From: Adiantum capillus-veneris
Lineage: Eukaryota > Streptophyta > Polypodiopsida > Polypodiales > Pteridaceae
Reading direction: 5' to 3'
DNA length: 64,000 bases
Assembly (NCBI GenBank): GCA_014529385.2
Contig: CM043959.1
Coordinates: 51,451,253-51,515,252 of the forward strand
Shown: positions 1-9,099 of the stretch, piece after piece
How the letters are laid out: every line of letters begins with the position of its first letter
Position numbering within the stretch: position 1 is the first letter of the stretch
Program-made: the position numbers and the translations under genes
Notes under the pieces: model-generated
What the model was told of the DNA's origin: nothing
The model's database searches: none
Seen by the model: the letters and a program-made list of their open reading frames with translations, nothing else

Positions 1-384
1 AAAAGAAGCGATCTCGAGATTCTTGAGAACCATCACCAAACGATCTCCAATCAAGGTGCTTCTTTTTGGAGATTGTGCATCTCGAGTTTTTGTACATCTA
101 GATTTTTTATACGGGCACATTTCAATCCTCATTTTGGAATTAGAGTGTGTTTGCATGCAGTAATGCTAAGGTTTGGATTTTTGTAGATCTACAGTTTGGT
201 GGTGCATGAAGTTTGGTTTTGGTTGTAGTGTTCACACATATTGTTTAGCATTGTAGAATAGGTTTTTGTATGCATATTGTGGTTATAGGTGGTAACTTAA
301 CAATCTTAGAAGGTTGCTCAGAGATAGTGCAGAGTAGTGAAGTTCTGCAAGTATGTCATTGAGAAATGATAGACTTAACCACAT
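1..384. other. unassigned sequence, probable leader of a split copia element
   Basis: No convincing coding frame is visible. The segment ends exactly at the CACAT target duplication of the copia element starting at 385, and the DNA beyond that element's other end (from 6126) reads as a copia Gag N-terminus. I infer that 1-384 is the untranslated leader of the same older element, split by the later insertion. No PBS is visible, so the LTR would lie left of the window. Confidence 0.35.
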
Positions 385-592
385 TGTTGGTGGAAATAGG
401 GTTGCACGGAAACACACACAGCTTGGAAAAGATAAAGAAGCTCAAGGCACACAATAGAGAGTAGTATTTCTTACTGGACAATGGAAAGATAAGTTAGCCT
501 TAGAGTGATAGGCGTATATACAATGCCGGGGAAAAAAAACCTCCTAGTGAGGGAAAAAATGCCCCGACGGTCCTAAGTGTGTTCATGTAACA
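385..592 (-). repeat. left LTR (3' LTR) of the outer copia element
   Basis: It is similar to 5910-6111 along its whole length: both begin TGTTKG and carry AAATAGGGTTGCA, the CACACACAGCTTGG block and CAAGGCACACAATAGAGAG. The right copy lacks about 5 bp near its end. The exact left-copy end (585 or 592) is uncertain because an LTR-like sequence of another family starts at 586. Confidence 0.8.
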
Positions 593-1080
593 TTTAATGG
601 GGCAGTAACTTATGTGTAGCGGAAATTAACATAGACATAGTGAGCATTTCATTAAGAATACCTTCCTAATGAGCATAGCAAGAGTGCTTGGTTGGAGAGA
701 GAGAGCAACAAAATCATAACACCTCATTAGAATTGGGCATGAACAATACTTCAAAAAGAGAGAGAAACTAAGCTATTGACAACAGTTGAGGACCGGATGT
801 ACATGGAGCCGGCGGTCCCCCCTCCAAAAGGCTTTGTATTACAGGTTTCCCCCATCAAGGGAGACATTTTACAATACACTACTTTTTGTTCCTTCAATAA
901 CTTGTTGGTGCAATGAAGATGGAAGCTTCGAGAACCAAGCTTACACTTGAAAAACACAACATCAATTCCCTCACGGTCTCAGACCCAAGACCTCACACAC
1001 CTTTGAATATGGTGAGAGCTAGTGGGGTATGAGAGTAGATCTAGAGAAAGAAGAAGTATTCTTACAAGAAATAAGTATTT
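586..1080 (-). repeat. LTR-like segment related to 61650-62116
   Basis: On the minus strand this stretch matches the plus strand of 61650-62116 in order. Shared blocks include TGAGGTCTTGGG, TTCCATCTTCATTGCA, GGAGGGGGGACC, CCGGTCCTCAACTGTTGTC and AAGTATTGTTCATGCC. The 62-kb copy runs directly into a PBS, so the shared sequence is an LTR 3' part. Here it ends at the border of the outer copia LTR, either as a solo or truncated LTR inserted there or as sequence acquired by the element. Confidence 0.65.
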
Positions 1081-1179
1081 CTCCTCACATAATCACTCTT
1101 AATAGCTTAGCATAGCTTAGTAATTAGCATGGTAGAGGATATGAGCTAGAGATTGGAACTTGGCTCTTGATCTCCTTGG

Positions 1180-1366
1180 ACCGTATAAGAGGCATCGCTC
1201 ACACAAGTGACTTTATTCTCATGAGGGACATCCTCAAGAGAGGTAAACAAGTCATGATGTGATATAACATGCTTTGTAGCACCACTGTCAAAGTACCACA
1301 CACGTGAATCCGCAACAGCTGACATACATGCATCATGGTCAGAAGGATCATAAGTGCACTCTACAC
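1180..1366 (-). pseudogene. copia aspartic protease fragment
   Basis: The minus-strand translation reads WYFDSGATKHV followed by a further stretch without stops, the typical W-x-x-DSGA-[ST]-x-H-[MV] active-site signature of Ty1-copia retroviral-type aspartic proteases. The catalytic DSG triad is intact. It lies downstream (minus strand) of the Gag fragment at 1440-1715, as expected for a gag-pro polyprotein. No gag-pre-integrase or integrase domain follows; the frame gives way to the LTR-like sequence at 586-1080. Confidence 0.75.
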
Positions 1367-1439
1367 TAAAGTCCCACTATGCATCCACATCAGCATCACA
1401 ATCTCCTTTCACAGAAGATTCTACAATGGCTGCATTGTA

Positions 1440-1715
1440 GTAGAACGTGCCTCTTTCTTCTTGGACTCTTTTGCCTTCAATTTAGGACGCTGCTTGATCA
1501 AGTGATCATTAGCTTTGCAATAATGGCAACATCCTCAATATTGTTTACATCCATAGAAACAGGACGTACATCAATGCCCTGCACAACATTCCAAACACCC
1601 TTTGACACAACAACATGTTGCACCATTTAAGCACACATTGGGTAATTGTCTCTGTCTAGTTTATCCTTAGTAACAAACATCTTGAACATATCTGTGTTGT
1701 TGTCAGCTATGGTGA
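1440..1715 (-). pseudogene. copia Gag fragment with defective zinc knuckle
   Basis: Minus-strand frames give a Gag N-terminus (KLDRDNYPM) and, after a stop, a segment containing VVSKGVWNVVQGIDVRP, the usual start of plant copia Gag. This runs directly into a knuckle CHYCKANDHLIKQR. Here CxxCxxxxH is kept but the last Cys of the CCHC motif is Arg. The middle of Gag seems to be deleted, since the N-terminal part and the knuckle are nearly adjacent. A basic Lys-rich stretch follows the knuckle. Confidence 0.7.
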
Positions 1716-2032
1716 GTGCCTGCACATGATTTAAAAACTGCATGAAAAGAGGAGAAACAATGTGGGGCTAATGCATGCTGTATAACACAAAGCCAAAGAA
1801 GACTGTAAGTGTTTTGCATTGACAAAAAATTTGCACAAAAGGACAAAAATGTATGCAAAAATACTGCTTGTAGTGAAAAAGGAGGCCAAAATGAGCCCAA
1901 ATCAAAATTCTGAGCAGACCAAGCTCTATAAGCTTGCCTAAAGTATTTTTCACCCTACTGATGCTCACCAAAGCTCACCTAAATATGAGAAAGTGAGCAG
2001 ACACGTGTTGGCGACTATGCTCGGGAGGATGT

Positions 2033-2243
2033 TGTTGGGGTATAGGTGCATGTGCCTTGCCTGGCAGCCCATGTGCCTTGCCCGGTCACTCAGAGTCTGG
2101 GCGCATATTGACTTGTATACCTTATACATAGCATAAGTGTATAGGGGGCTGCTCACTCTTTAAGTCTCCCCACCCATGTCTGTGTGTCGTGTGTCTCCTT
2201 CTCTCTCTCACTCTCCATATGTGGTGCTCTCCGATCCCCTTCA
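2033..2243 (+). repeat. 5' LTR of inner copia element
   Basis: Same length (211 bp) and ends as 5675-5885. The block ACTTGTATACCTTATACATAG is shared without change. The last base is directly followed by ATTGGTATCAGAG. Confidence 0.9.
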
Positions 2244-2244
2244 A

Positions 2245-2256
2245 TTGGTATCAGAG
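2245..2256 (+). other. primer binding site (initiator tRNA-Met type)
   Basis: TTGGTATCAGAG one base after the 5' LTR. It is complementary to the 3' end of plant initiator tRNA-Met, the standard primer of Ty1-copia elements. Confidence 0.9.
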
Positions 2257-3644
2257 TGACAGGTGTGAGAGCATAGATGGACGACTTCGCAATGAACTCG
2301 TCGGCTATGGCGGAGAGGTCACAGATCTGAGCAAAGAAATAGAGGAGGCTTATGGACAGCCATACAGAGTCTTGCAGGAGAACTCTCAGGAGCTTCCTAG
2401 TGCTCACAGATCAATCCACAATTCCTCTACAGATCAGCCCACTGTGTACAACATTTTCCCTCTTCTCGGCAAGCTTTGCAACGGCTACATCGGCGACAGG
2501 TTGGAGCTTGGAGCTTCCATAGACATGGAAGCATTGTGTGATTGATGCATTCAGCTCACGCATCGTGGTGGGAAGTGAGTTTGAGACTTTCTATGATCTC
2601 AAAGAAGCACAAAAGAAAGTCGTTTAGTTTTTGGCAGTTTGACAGCAGTCTACTGTTTTGCTCATAACTTGAGCTACAGAGCTCCGATTTCAAAACTTTT
2701 TAGTTCAAAACGGAGCTGCCTTCAAGCTCTACAACTTTGTAGAAGGAATTGTTTTCTGATTCAGAGTGCAAGTGGGTTTGACATTAAAAACACAGAGACT
2801 ATTTTTCGTGGCAGTTTTGGGCTCTGTTGTTTTCTTTGCTGCAGACAGCTTACCGGTGCACACTGCAGGTAGCAGGAACATATGAGGTGTTACAAGATCG
2901 GGTTTAACTCCCAGGTACAGGTTGAGTATAGTACTCCCACAGGTGTTGCCAGTTGCAGTTGAGTGGTTCTTCTCCAGTGTTGTGGCTTGCATACATGGTC
3001 TTTGAGCGGGTAATGCTCTATGTATGCTTATGTGGTGAGCAGTAGATCTTGTGAGCAAGTGCAGAGGTTGGTTGTGGATGACATGTATGGTCACCTGTGG
3101 TACTCTTTGTGAGCATTTGTTGGACATAGGTTTGCAAAGCTTATGCCTGTATGTTGAGTGTATTTGGATGCACATTGATTGCTCATTGTATTGAGCTTGC
3201 AGGACAATGGTTATTTTGTGTTGATAGCCATTGTGCGTCGAAACTCTGGCGAAATTTTCCCAGGAGTTTCATGCGCATCATTTATGTGATCTAGGTAGAG
3301 ATTACGGTGTTCTCTGCAGGTGGGAGATTTGTGTGTGTGTGTATGCATCGATACCGCACAGTGTGGGCTTGGTGATTAGCTCACGGTTTAACAGGTGTAC
3401 AGTTATCTTGGCACACTCACATGAGTGAATATTGTGATGTATGTTTGTGTGGCTACAAGATAGGTAGCCGGATTCGAGTCATATTGACTTGTGATTTTGT
3501 GCAAGGTTTTGCACGGTTATTGGTGCAATTTTGCATCAGGTTTTGAGCCATATTTGCAGACTTTTGTTGATGCGATACGAGCCAGTTTAGGGCTGATTTG
3601 GTTGACATTTGCTACTCATTGTTGGTTGCTCTTTTGTGAGCATT
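2257..3644 (+). other. long untranslated leader of inner copia element
   Basis: About 1.4 kb lie between the PBS and the Gag start codon at 3645. Open frames here are short and mutually overlapping, without family features. A leader of this length is long relative to the 0.8-kb gag-pro region it precedes. Confidence 0.6.
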
Positions 3645-4455
3645 ATGGCTGATTTTTTATTTGACTTCCAGCGTTATGGTCTAACACAGTTTGATGGTGC
3701 AGATTTTGTTGCTTGGAAGGAGCATATGCTTGTTGCATTGATGGATTTGGGGCAGGATAAACCCTTGCGTGGTTTATCGGTGAAGCCCAAGTCTATGCGT
3801 GATGATGATTGGTAGGATCTTGATGAGTTAGCAATGTCTACGATTCGTTTGCATCTGGTTGAGTCTATTTACTGGCAGGTCTCGAGGGAGACTACAACTC
3901 ATGCTTTATGGCAAAGTTTACATGCTATGTACACGACATCCATGTCTACAGGGGAGTCTAGTCCCACTTCTATGTCCATGGGAGAGATTGGTCCCACACG
4001 CAAGTTTCGACAGCATAGAGACTTGACATGTTGGCATTATGGACATGGAGGGCATTAGGCGTCGATGTTTTAGGCGTTTGAGACAACGGAGGCGATAGAT
4101 GCGTGATGCAGATTTGGGCATGACATATGCTAGTGAGATTAGTACAGTGGTTACTGAGTATGCTTGTGACGGCGATGTCACATTTACATCTAGCTTGTCT
4201 TCAGACAATCTTATGTCTATGGATTACATATCGGATTGCACATTATCTTCACATTGGTTACTAGATTCAGATGCTACTTTCCATGTCACGTCGCATCGTG
4301 AGTGGTTTAGCACGTTTTCTAGTGGGAGACTTGGTTGTGTGCACATGGCTGATGGTGTTGTGTATGACATTGAGGGTGCAGGAGACGTATGTTTGTCCTT
4401 GCCCAGTGGTATGAGATTTACCCTGGGTCATGTGCGTTATGTGCCAGATCTGTGA
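3645..4455 (+). pseudogene. copia Gag-protease, interrupted by stops and a frameshift
   Basis: The start ATG at 3645 opens MADFLFDFQRYGLTQFDG, followed by FVAWKEHMLVAL, a typical copia Gag N-terminus. An in-frame TAG lies at 3813-3815. The zinc knuckle starts CWHYGHGGH (second Cys now Tyr) and its last Cys is found only in another frame, so a frameshift lies near 4056. The protease follows with WLLDSDATFHVT, where the Gly of the DSG triad is Asp, so it is probably inactive. A TGA at 4453 separates it from the continuing gag-pre-integrase-like sequence. The visible stops could come from C-to-T changes, as expected after cytosine methylation; that is an inference. Confidence 0.8.
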
Positions 4456-4461
4456 CTGGAT

Positions 4462-5157
4462 TTGATCTTAGTCAGACAGTTACGGGATAGTGGATGTCAG
4501 GTATCGCTGCTTGAGCGATCTTTTACGTTGCATTTGGGTTCGCTGGTGATTGTGAGAGGTGCTAGAGTTGGCACATGGTACCCATTGCACGTAGTACTGG
4601 TGCGAGATGGTCGAGTCTCAATCTTGTTACAGCCATGCAAAGAGCGAGAGACCCGGACAGTCTCTTTTGCTCATGGGTTGCAGGGTGCTTTTCATGGAGT
4701 GCAAAGTAGTGAGCTCGTTGTGCACACAATTGGGGCACGGTTTGAGCACTCACACAGAGAGGTGACAGAGTCAGACATGCATGCTTTGCTAGTGAGTGAG
4801 CAAAGCAGAGAGTCAGTTGTGCACACAGTTGGGGCACGGCTTGATCACTCACACAGAGAGGTGACAGAGTCAGAAATGCATGCTTTGCTAGTGAGTGAGC
4901 AAAGCAGAGAGTCAGTTGTGCGAGATACTTCTATGCAAAATAGACAGGTAGAGCGGTCTTTCTCTAGTGAGTCACGACAGGAGGACGTTGTGCAAGAGTC
5001 TATGCATAAGGAGTTAGAGCATGAGAGCTCTAGTGAGTCACATCAGATTGAGTGGTCATGTTTGCAATGGATTATTGTAGAGGAGGCTGAGATGTCAGCG
5101 ATTATGCAATCATTCCTTTCTATGCTTGACAGTGAGCATGGGGATATAGTTGTGTAG
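4462..5157 (+). CDS. ORF continuing gag-pro, with 33-residue tandem repeats; function unknown
   Basis: This is the same frame as the protease, separated by one TGA. The first 40-50 residues (VRQLRDSGCQVSLLE, later GTWYPLHVV) resemble the gag-pre-integrase domain of copia polyproteins. After that no integrase HHCC or DDE signature appears. Instead there is a Glu/Ser/His-rich region with two almost identical 33-residue units (99-bp period, about 4716-4913; core HSHREVTES-MHALLVSEQS) and a related Ser/Glu tail. It is open for 231 codons, while the upstream gag has stops. It could be an element-specific accessory region or a remnant of replaced pol. I do not recognise the repeat domain. Confidence 0.5.
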   Translation: MILVRQLRDSGCQVSLLERSFTLHLGSLVIVRGARVGTWYPLHVVLVRDGRVSILLQPCKERETRTVSFAHGLQGAFHGVQSSELVVHTIGARFEHSHREVTESDMHALLVSEQSRESVVHTVGARLDHSHREVTESEMHALLVSEQSRESVVRDTSMQNRQVERSFSSESRQEDVVQESMHKELEHESSSESHQIEWSCLQWIIVEEAEMSAIMQSFLSMLDSEHGDIVV

Positions 5158-5660
5158 GATATGTCTTCCAATAGACACCTAGAGCAGCTGGTTTGCTCTG
5201 AGGTTGCACGACAGGTTGATGCGTCTTTTTGCGGACAGTCAGGAGATGCATGTGGCTGACACGCCTTGTCAGTCAGTTATGCCTATTTCCAGGGATATAT
5301 ATGTTGATGCATGCTCCGTAGAGCTAGCAGGGCCTGCTAGCATTGCATCGGCATTCGGTGGTCTCATGTATGAGATGTTGATCTTGAGACCGGTATCGCA
5401 GCTGCAGTGGGAGAATTTGCAGTTGGGGTTGTCAGTCGTTCGTTGACTGATGATGGCATAGTGCACGAGGGAGATATGCAGGTATTGCGTACATACTTGC
5501 AGTACGTGTGCGGTGCGCCTGGTGGTGTATGGACTTACACGAGAGCAGGAAAGTCGGATGCACACAATCACAGCCAGCCAGTGGGCATCAATTGAGAGCG
5601 ATTTTCTCTCGCCTTTTGTAGTCTTTAGACTAGGTTCCCTTGCTTAAAGGCGCAATTGCC
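5158..5660 (+). other. 3' part of inner copia element, no recognised coding
   Basis: Between the repeat ORF and the polypurine tract only short overlapping frames occur. No RT (YVDD) or RNase H motif is seen in any plus frame. Confidence 0.5.
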
Positions 5661-5663
5661 TTT

Positions 5664-5673
5664 AAGTGGGAGG
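5664..5673 (+). other. polypurine tract of inner copia element
   Basis: AAGTGGGAGG ends one base before the 3' LTR. It closely resembles the copia consensus placement (AAGTGGGAG then TTG). Confidence 0.85.
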
Positions 5674-5674
5674 T

Positions 5675-5885
5675 TGTTTGGGTATAGGCGCCTGTGCCTT
5701 GCTCGGCAGCCCATGTGTCTTGCCCGACCGCCCAGAGTCTGGGCGCCCACTGACTTGTATACCTTATACATAGCATAAGTGTATAGGGGGCTACTCACTC
5801 TTTGAGTCTCCCCACCCATATATGTGTGTCGGGTGTCTCCCCCTCTCTCTCACTCTTCGTCTGTGGTGCTCTCCGATCCCCTTCA
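5675..5885 (+). repeat. 3' LTR of inner copia element
   Basis: Partner of 2033-2243, identical in length, about 11% diverged by hand count. Confidence 0.9.
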
Positions 5886-5893
5886 GACGCAAC

Positions 5894-5908
5894 TTGCTCT
5901 GATACCAA
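5894..5908 (-). other. primer binding site of outer copia element
   Basis: The plus strand reads TTGCTCTGATACCAA, the complement of TTGGTATCAGAGCAA. It sits one base from the right LTR of the outer element and shows that this element is transcribed leftward. Confidence 0.88.
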
Positions 5909-5909
5909 T

Positions 5910-6111
5910 TGTTTGAAATAGGGTTGCAAGAAAACACACACAGCTTGGAGAAGATGAAGAAGCTCAAGGCACACAATAGAGAGAGCAGTATTGCTTAGTG
6001 CATGAAGGAAAGATAAGTTATCCCTAGAGTGATGGGCATATATATAATGCACAGGGAAAAAAACCTCCTAGCGAGAGAAAAATTGCCCCGACAGTCTTAA
6101 GTGTATTCACA
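5910..6111 (-). repeat. right LTR (5' LTR) of the outer copia element
   Basis: Partner of 385-592. Followed by CACAT (6112-6116), the target duplication also found at 380-384. Confidence 0.85.
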
Positions 6112-6125
6112 CACATCACTACCAC

Positions 6126-6350
6126 ATGTATATGGTAGCAATTATTAGCAAGAAGCTATACAAGAACAAATTTCATGCTTGGAAATTTAGAATGACCAAT
6201 TTTCTTGTAGGTAAGGGCTATTGGGAGTACATTGATGAAGAGCATGAGAAAGTACCAATGCTACCAAAGCAAGGTGAAATTGTTGTGCAAATAAAACACT
6301 TTAAGGATTGGAACCAGCAAGCTCAAAAAGTCATGTATTGGCTTATGTGA
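6126..6350 (+). pseudogene. copia Gag N-terminal fragment (older, split element)
   Basis: Open for 74 codons. The motifs NKFHAWKFRMTNFLVGKGYWEYI and FKDWNQQAQKVMYWL match the UBN2-type Gag start of plant copia elements (W-K-F/A-RM-L-G-YW). The frame ends at a TGA just after YWLM, and no zinc knuckle or protease follows. It directly follows the outer copia insertion, so the outer element landed at the 5' edge of this gag. Confidence 0.7.
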
Positions 6351-6559
6351 GTGTGCAAGTGTAAGGTATCCAACCATCTTACCCACCCACTAAAGTTATT
6401 ATTCTTTTATACAAGTGGCTAAAGGAAACTCCAAATTAGACAAACAATGATACTTAATGAATCCTAAGCTAAGCTTTACTTCACATAGAATTTTTGTGAA
6501 AAGTTTGTAGCTTTCCTTCCTTCTAGCTTTCTTTGTCAACTCAACTATGCTATGTTTCC

Positions 6560-6690
6560 TTCTTGTATACAAAAAGTCTCAATAGCTTGGATGGTAGGGT
6601 GTTGGCCTCTTACCCTCATGGGGTGGGTTTAACCCTCCTTCATGCAAGAGTTTAAAGGGACTTCCCACGCACGCAGTCAGCGATACCAAC
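6560..6690 (+). other. tRNA-like, possible SINE head
   Basis: TAGCTTGGATGGTAGGG resembles a pol III A box and GGGTTTAACCCTCC, about 45 bp downstream, resembles a B box. No full cloverleaf or 3' tail was established, so this is only a candidate. Confidence 0.25.
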
Positions 6691-6899
6691 ATAGCCTTGG
6701 TGTTTGTAGAGTTTCCGGTCGCGTTTTCTTTGGTTGGCTGCCTTAGATGGAAATCATGGACAGTCCTCTTGTGATGTGCCTATCTTTATCTCTTGCTGCA
6801 CTGTGGGCCGTCATCTTCCCCTCCTGTTGCTTGCGGATCATGGGAGAGGAGATGTGCATTGCATGCACATGCAATCCGCTTTTCCCCTTTCCCAAAATA

Positions 6900-7036
6900 G
6901 CTCGGATACCACTGAAAGGAGGGGATTAATGCAGTGTTCTAATCTCCACTCAACCATGCTATTTTATAGCCTCCCCCTAGCGTACACACTGTCCGGACGT
7001 GCCAGTGGCCTTCTTCGTAGGACTCGTATCCTTACA
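6900..7036 (-). repeat. short LTR-like piece with adjacent PBS
   Basis: 6900-6911 (GCTCGGATACCA) is the complement of TGGTATCCGAGC, one change from the tRNA-Met PBS. The next block, 6913-7036, begins TGAAAG, ends TTACA and stops where the PPR homology starts (7037). It may be the 5' LTR end of a minus-strand element. No partner LTR was found to the left. Confidence 0.4.
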
Positions 7037-8571
7037 TAGGGCATCGCTCCAAATGCATTCACCTATGTATTCACCTTGAAGCATGTGGCACAATGCAAGA
7101 TATTGACATGGGCAACAAAATTCACAATGATTTTGTTAGTCAGGGATATGCTGAATAGGGGCAGGGCGAAGAGGCTCTTGGCTTTTTTTAGCTTATGCGA
7201 AGCAATCACAAATCTCTAGATGCAATACCTTCGCTTGAATCTTAAAGACATGTGGCAATTTGGCCATCATTACCGAGATGTGCAAAAGGACTCAATGGTA
7301 TTGCTAGCTAGGGGTTGTCGGGAAAAAATGCAATGCTTGGCACTACCTTGTTCGACTAGTAAGCCAAATGTGGTAGTGCTACGGATCGAGGGACGTTTTC
7401 AGTAAATGCAAAGACACGGCATCGCTCCAAAATGCATTAGCCTATGCGGTCACCTTGAAGGCATGTGGCACCATGCATCATTGCTGAAATGGGTTGTAAA
7501 AATTTGTTTTCAGCTGATGCGAAGTGAATGCATCTCTCTAGATGCAATCACCTTCGCTTGCATCTTATAGACAAGTTGCAATTTGTCCATCATTGCTGAT
7601 ATGGGAAAAAGAACTCACATGGTACTATTAGTTAGGGGTTGTTGAGTAAAAACGCAATGCTTCACACTACCTTGCTCGACATGTATCCCAAATGTGGTAG
7701 GGCGAGGGAGCTAGGGCTGTTTTCAGTCAATGCAAAGGTAGGACATCGCTCCAGATGCATTCACCTATGCGTTCAACTTGAAGGCATGTGGCATTATGCA
7801 AGATACTCAAATGGGCAACAAAATTCACGATGATTTTGTTAGTCAAGGATATGCCAAATAGGGGCGTGGCGAAGAGGCTCTAGGCTATTTTCAACTGATG
7901 TGAAGTGAGCACATATCTCCAGATGCAATCACCTTTTCTTGCATCTTAAATACATGTTGCAATTATGACATCATTGTTGAGATGGGAAAAAGAACTCACA
8001 TCACGCTGCTAGTTAGGGTTGTCGAGAAAAAACACAATGCTTGGCACTACTTTACTCGACTAGTATGTCAAATGTGACAGGGCTAGGGAACCAGAGCTGT
8101 TTTCACCAAATGCAGAGGCAAGGCATTGCTCCAGATGCGGTCACCTTGAAGGCATGTGGCACTATGCATCATTGTTGAAATGGGAAACAAAATTCACGAT
8201 GATTTTGTTAGTCAGGGGTATGCCGAATAGGGGCAGGGCGAAGAAGCTCTAGACTACTTTCAGTTGATGCAAAGCAAGCGTATATCTCAAGATGCAACCA
8301 GCTTCGCTCTCATCTGTCCAGATATGTTGCAATTTGTCCATCATTGCTGAGATGAGAAAAAGAACTCACATGATGCTACTAGTTAGGGATTGTCAAGAAA
8401 AAATGCAACGCTTGGCACTAACTTGCTCAACATGTATTCCAAATGTGGCAGGCAAGGCATCGCTCCAGATGCATTCACCTATGCCCTCACCTTGAAGGCA
8501 TGTGACACTATGGAAGATGTTGAAATGGGAAGCAAAATTCACAATGATTTTGTTAGTCAAGGACTTCTGGG
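7037..8571 (+). pseudogene. tandem array of decayed PPR (pentatricopeptide) modules
   Basis: Five successive copies begin near 7037, 7412, 7741, 8125 and 8456, each starting with CATCGCTCCA-ATGCATTCACC or a variant. Pieces in shifting frames read as plant PLS-type PPR motifs: APDAFTYALTLKACDTMEDV, MGSKIHNDFVSQG and LLNMYSKCG. PPR proteins of this kind bind organelle RNA one base per repeat and many act in RNA editing. No start, transit peptide or E/DYW tail is visible, and every unit has frameshifts or stops (for example GYAE followed by TAG in several copies), so it is non-functional. Copies are closer to each other in DNA than ordinary PPR repeats, which suggests segment duplication. Confidence 0.8.
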
Positions 8572-8576
8572 TAGGC

Positions 8577-8612
8577 CCATACACAATGGTCCTACCGACC
8601 CATTGTGTATGG
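8577..8612. repeat. perfect inverted repeat, 13-bp arms
   Basis: CCATACACAATGG and CCATTGTGTATGG flank a 10-base loop. It lies between the last PPR module and a CA microsatellite. Confidence 0.8.
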
Positions 8613-8629
8613 TGCCTAGGACAAGGCGG

Positions 8630-8631
<2 letters not shown>

Positions 8632-8676
<45 letters not shown>
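8632..8676. repeat. (CA)n microsatellite
   Basis: An uninterrupted CA run of about 45 bp. Confidence 0.95.
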
Positions 8677-8680
<4 letters not shown>

Positions 8681-8903
8681 CATGTACTATTTCCTGGTTT
8701 TGTCCGAACACTTCAATTAGCATGGAGACTCCGGTCCTTTCATGGGATGTTCTCCCTAAGTTGATAGTTGGCCTTGGGCATGGCCTTGGGCATTAGCCTC
8801 ATAAAATTCTCCTCCTTAAGAAGCAAACCATGCAATAATTCCTTTTCTCTCTCCCCCACTCTTTGCGCAACACTCGTTTATGTTGCCACGCTCTGCTCTC
8901 AAC

Positions 8904-8906
<3 letters not shown>

Positions 8907-8987
<81 letters not shown>

Positions 8988-8998
8988 ACCACCACCAC
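8907..8998. repeat. compound (TC)n(AC)n(CCA)n microsatellite
   Basis: A CT run of about 48 bp passes directly into a CA run and then CCA triplets. Confidence 0.95.
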
Positions 8999-9099
8999 AT
9001 ACCCTCTCCTCCCCCCCTTCTCTCCCCCCTTGGGTTAATGTGGGTGGTTGCCGTTGGAGTATACTCTCACGATAACACGTTGGTCACGATTCGTTGTGA

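Larger units (their letters stand above)
2033..5885 (+). mobile_element. inner Ty1-copia-like element with gag-pro and an extra ORF, no visible pol
   Basis: Two 211-bp LTRs (2033-2243, 5675-5885) begin TGTT and end TTCA. By hand count they differ at about 23 positions (about 89% identical). A PBS (2245-2256) abuts the 5' LTR and a purine tract AAGTGGGAGG (5664-5673) abuts the 3' LTR. The flanks GATGT and GACGC may be a decayed target duplication (two transitions). The interior carries a 1.4-kb leader, gag-protease with stops, and an uninterrupted ORF with a 33-residue repeat where integrase and RT would be expected. Total length is 3853 bp. The insertion lies about 10 bp from the PBS of the outer element. 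Confidence 0.88.
380..6116 (-). mobile_element. Ty1-copia-like LTR element lacking visible pol; itself interrupted
   Basis: Two similar LTRs of about 200 bp (385-592 and 5910-6111) lie in direct orientation and are flanked by a perfect 5-bp duplication CACAT (380-384 and 6112-6116). The minus-strand PBS (5894-5908, TTGGTATCAGAGCAA on the minus strand) matches the initiator-tRNA-Met type used by plant copia elements, which fixes orientation. Internal coding remnants on the minus strand are a Gag N-terminus, a zinc knuckle missing its last Cys, and a protease with the DSGA active site. Integrase and RT are not visible. A second copia element occupies 2033-5885, immediately next to this element's PBS. 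Confidence 0.85.

Noticed and set aside
2189-2545. 118-codon plus ORF across the 5' LTR end
   Set aside because: It begins in the LTR and runs through the PBS into the leader; the copia Gag start at 3645 is the real start.
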